In this document: piece by piece, positions 63,861 through 64,000 of the stretch | Layout: every line of letters begins with the position of its first letter | Numbering within the stretch: the stretch's first letter is position 1 | DNA from: Cutibacterium modestum | GTDB taxonomy: Bacteria > Actinomycetota > Actinomycetes > Propionibacteriales > Propionibacteriaceae | Direction: 5' to 3' | Assembly (NCBI RefSeq): GCF_008326345.1 | Contig: NZ_BJEN01000001.1 | Coordinates: forward strand, 496,001 to 560,000 | DNA length: 64,000 nucleotides | Made by a program: the position numbers and the translations under genes | Notes under the pieces: model-generated | Seen by the model: the letters and a program-made list of their open reading frames with translations, nothing else | Databases searched by the model: none | Told to the model about the DNA's origin: nothing

Positions 63861-64000
63861 TTCTTGTGCTGTGACAGCAGCGGGCGCTCGTATTCTGGTC
63901 TAGCAGAACTTGTGAGACGGCGGCTTAGCGTGCCTCTCGACCCCGGTAAGGCTCCTCGCCACGATCACCTCGGGCTTGAGGGGTGCCGTTGCCATAGCGA

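Noticed and set aside
63870-64000. Short minus-strand frame of about 31 codons at the window end
   Set aside because: Too short and cut by the edge to call; no recognisable motif.
1-64000. tRNA genes, rRNA genes, CRISPR arrays, insertion sequences
   Set aside because: None recognised by eye; no cloverleaf-like TTC-loop sequences outside coding genes, no regular spacer repeats and no transposase motifs.

Overview
The window is high-GC actinobacterial DNA, most likely from Cutibacterium (C. acnes or a close relative). The evidence is a BluB-CobT fusion of the kind known in propionibacteria, a three-gene succinate dehydrogenase/fumarate reductase operon, menaquinone genes, and the order dgt - glyS - zur - recO - uppS - era - corC - ybeY - phoH - rsmE - dnaJ - hrcA - hemW, which follows the order I recall from Mycobacterium tuberculosis. 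Species is inferred, not proven. I saw no tRNA, rRNA, CRISPR array, transposase or integrase.

Layout. 0-11.5 kb: dgt (partial), dus, bluB-cobT, an NrtR-type regulator divergent from nadABC, then sdhCAB. 11.6-17.8 kb: a 4.7 kb insertion inside glyS. It left a 3' glyS remnant next to sdhC, an intact glyS on the other side, and between them an ABC exporter and an AT-rich stretch with a truncated S9 peptidase. 18-20.8 kb: zur, then a two-component system around a small secreted Cys-loop peptide, a possible peptide-sensing circuit. 20.9-30.7 kb: recO, a GAP-like membrane protein, uppS, leuA with a Leu-codon leader peptide, a broken amidohydrolase, and the coupled phoH-ybeY-corC-era operon. 30.7-47.6 kb: accessory genes splitting the phoH-rsmE neighbourhood (kinase-like protein, proline iminopeptidase, queuosine-precursor transporter, ABC exporter with two-component system, tgt, EamA exporter, beta-helix protein, RecQ-like helicase, DoxX, mannitol-type PTS, polyol dehydrogenase). 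47.6-54.3 kb: rsmE-dnaJ-hrcA with a CIRCE-like operator, a metallo-hydrolase, an IMPase-like phosphatase, a DUF3097 protein and hemW. 54.5-64 kb: a CUT1 sugar importer, a decayed acetyl-CoA synthetase, a rhomboid protease, menB-menE-menF, and a decayed lipase.

How it fits together. NAD synthesis (nadABC under NrtR), DMB/B12 assembly (bluB-cobT), fumarate/succinate chemistry (sdhCAB) and menaquinone synthesis (menBEF) match the propionic-fermentation lifestyle. The window is rich in broken genes. Five single-base lesions in four genes change reading frame, four of them in short homopolymer runs; this could be phase variation, recent gene decay or sequencing error. One lesion, an in-frame loss of helicase motif VI in the RecQ-like protein, cannot be a homopolymer error.

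Most promising unexplained items: the peptide/histidine kinase/response regulator module at 18.4-20.8 kb and the glyS-targeted island at 12.1-16.8 kb.
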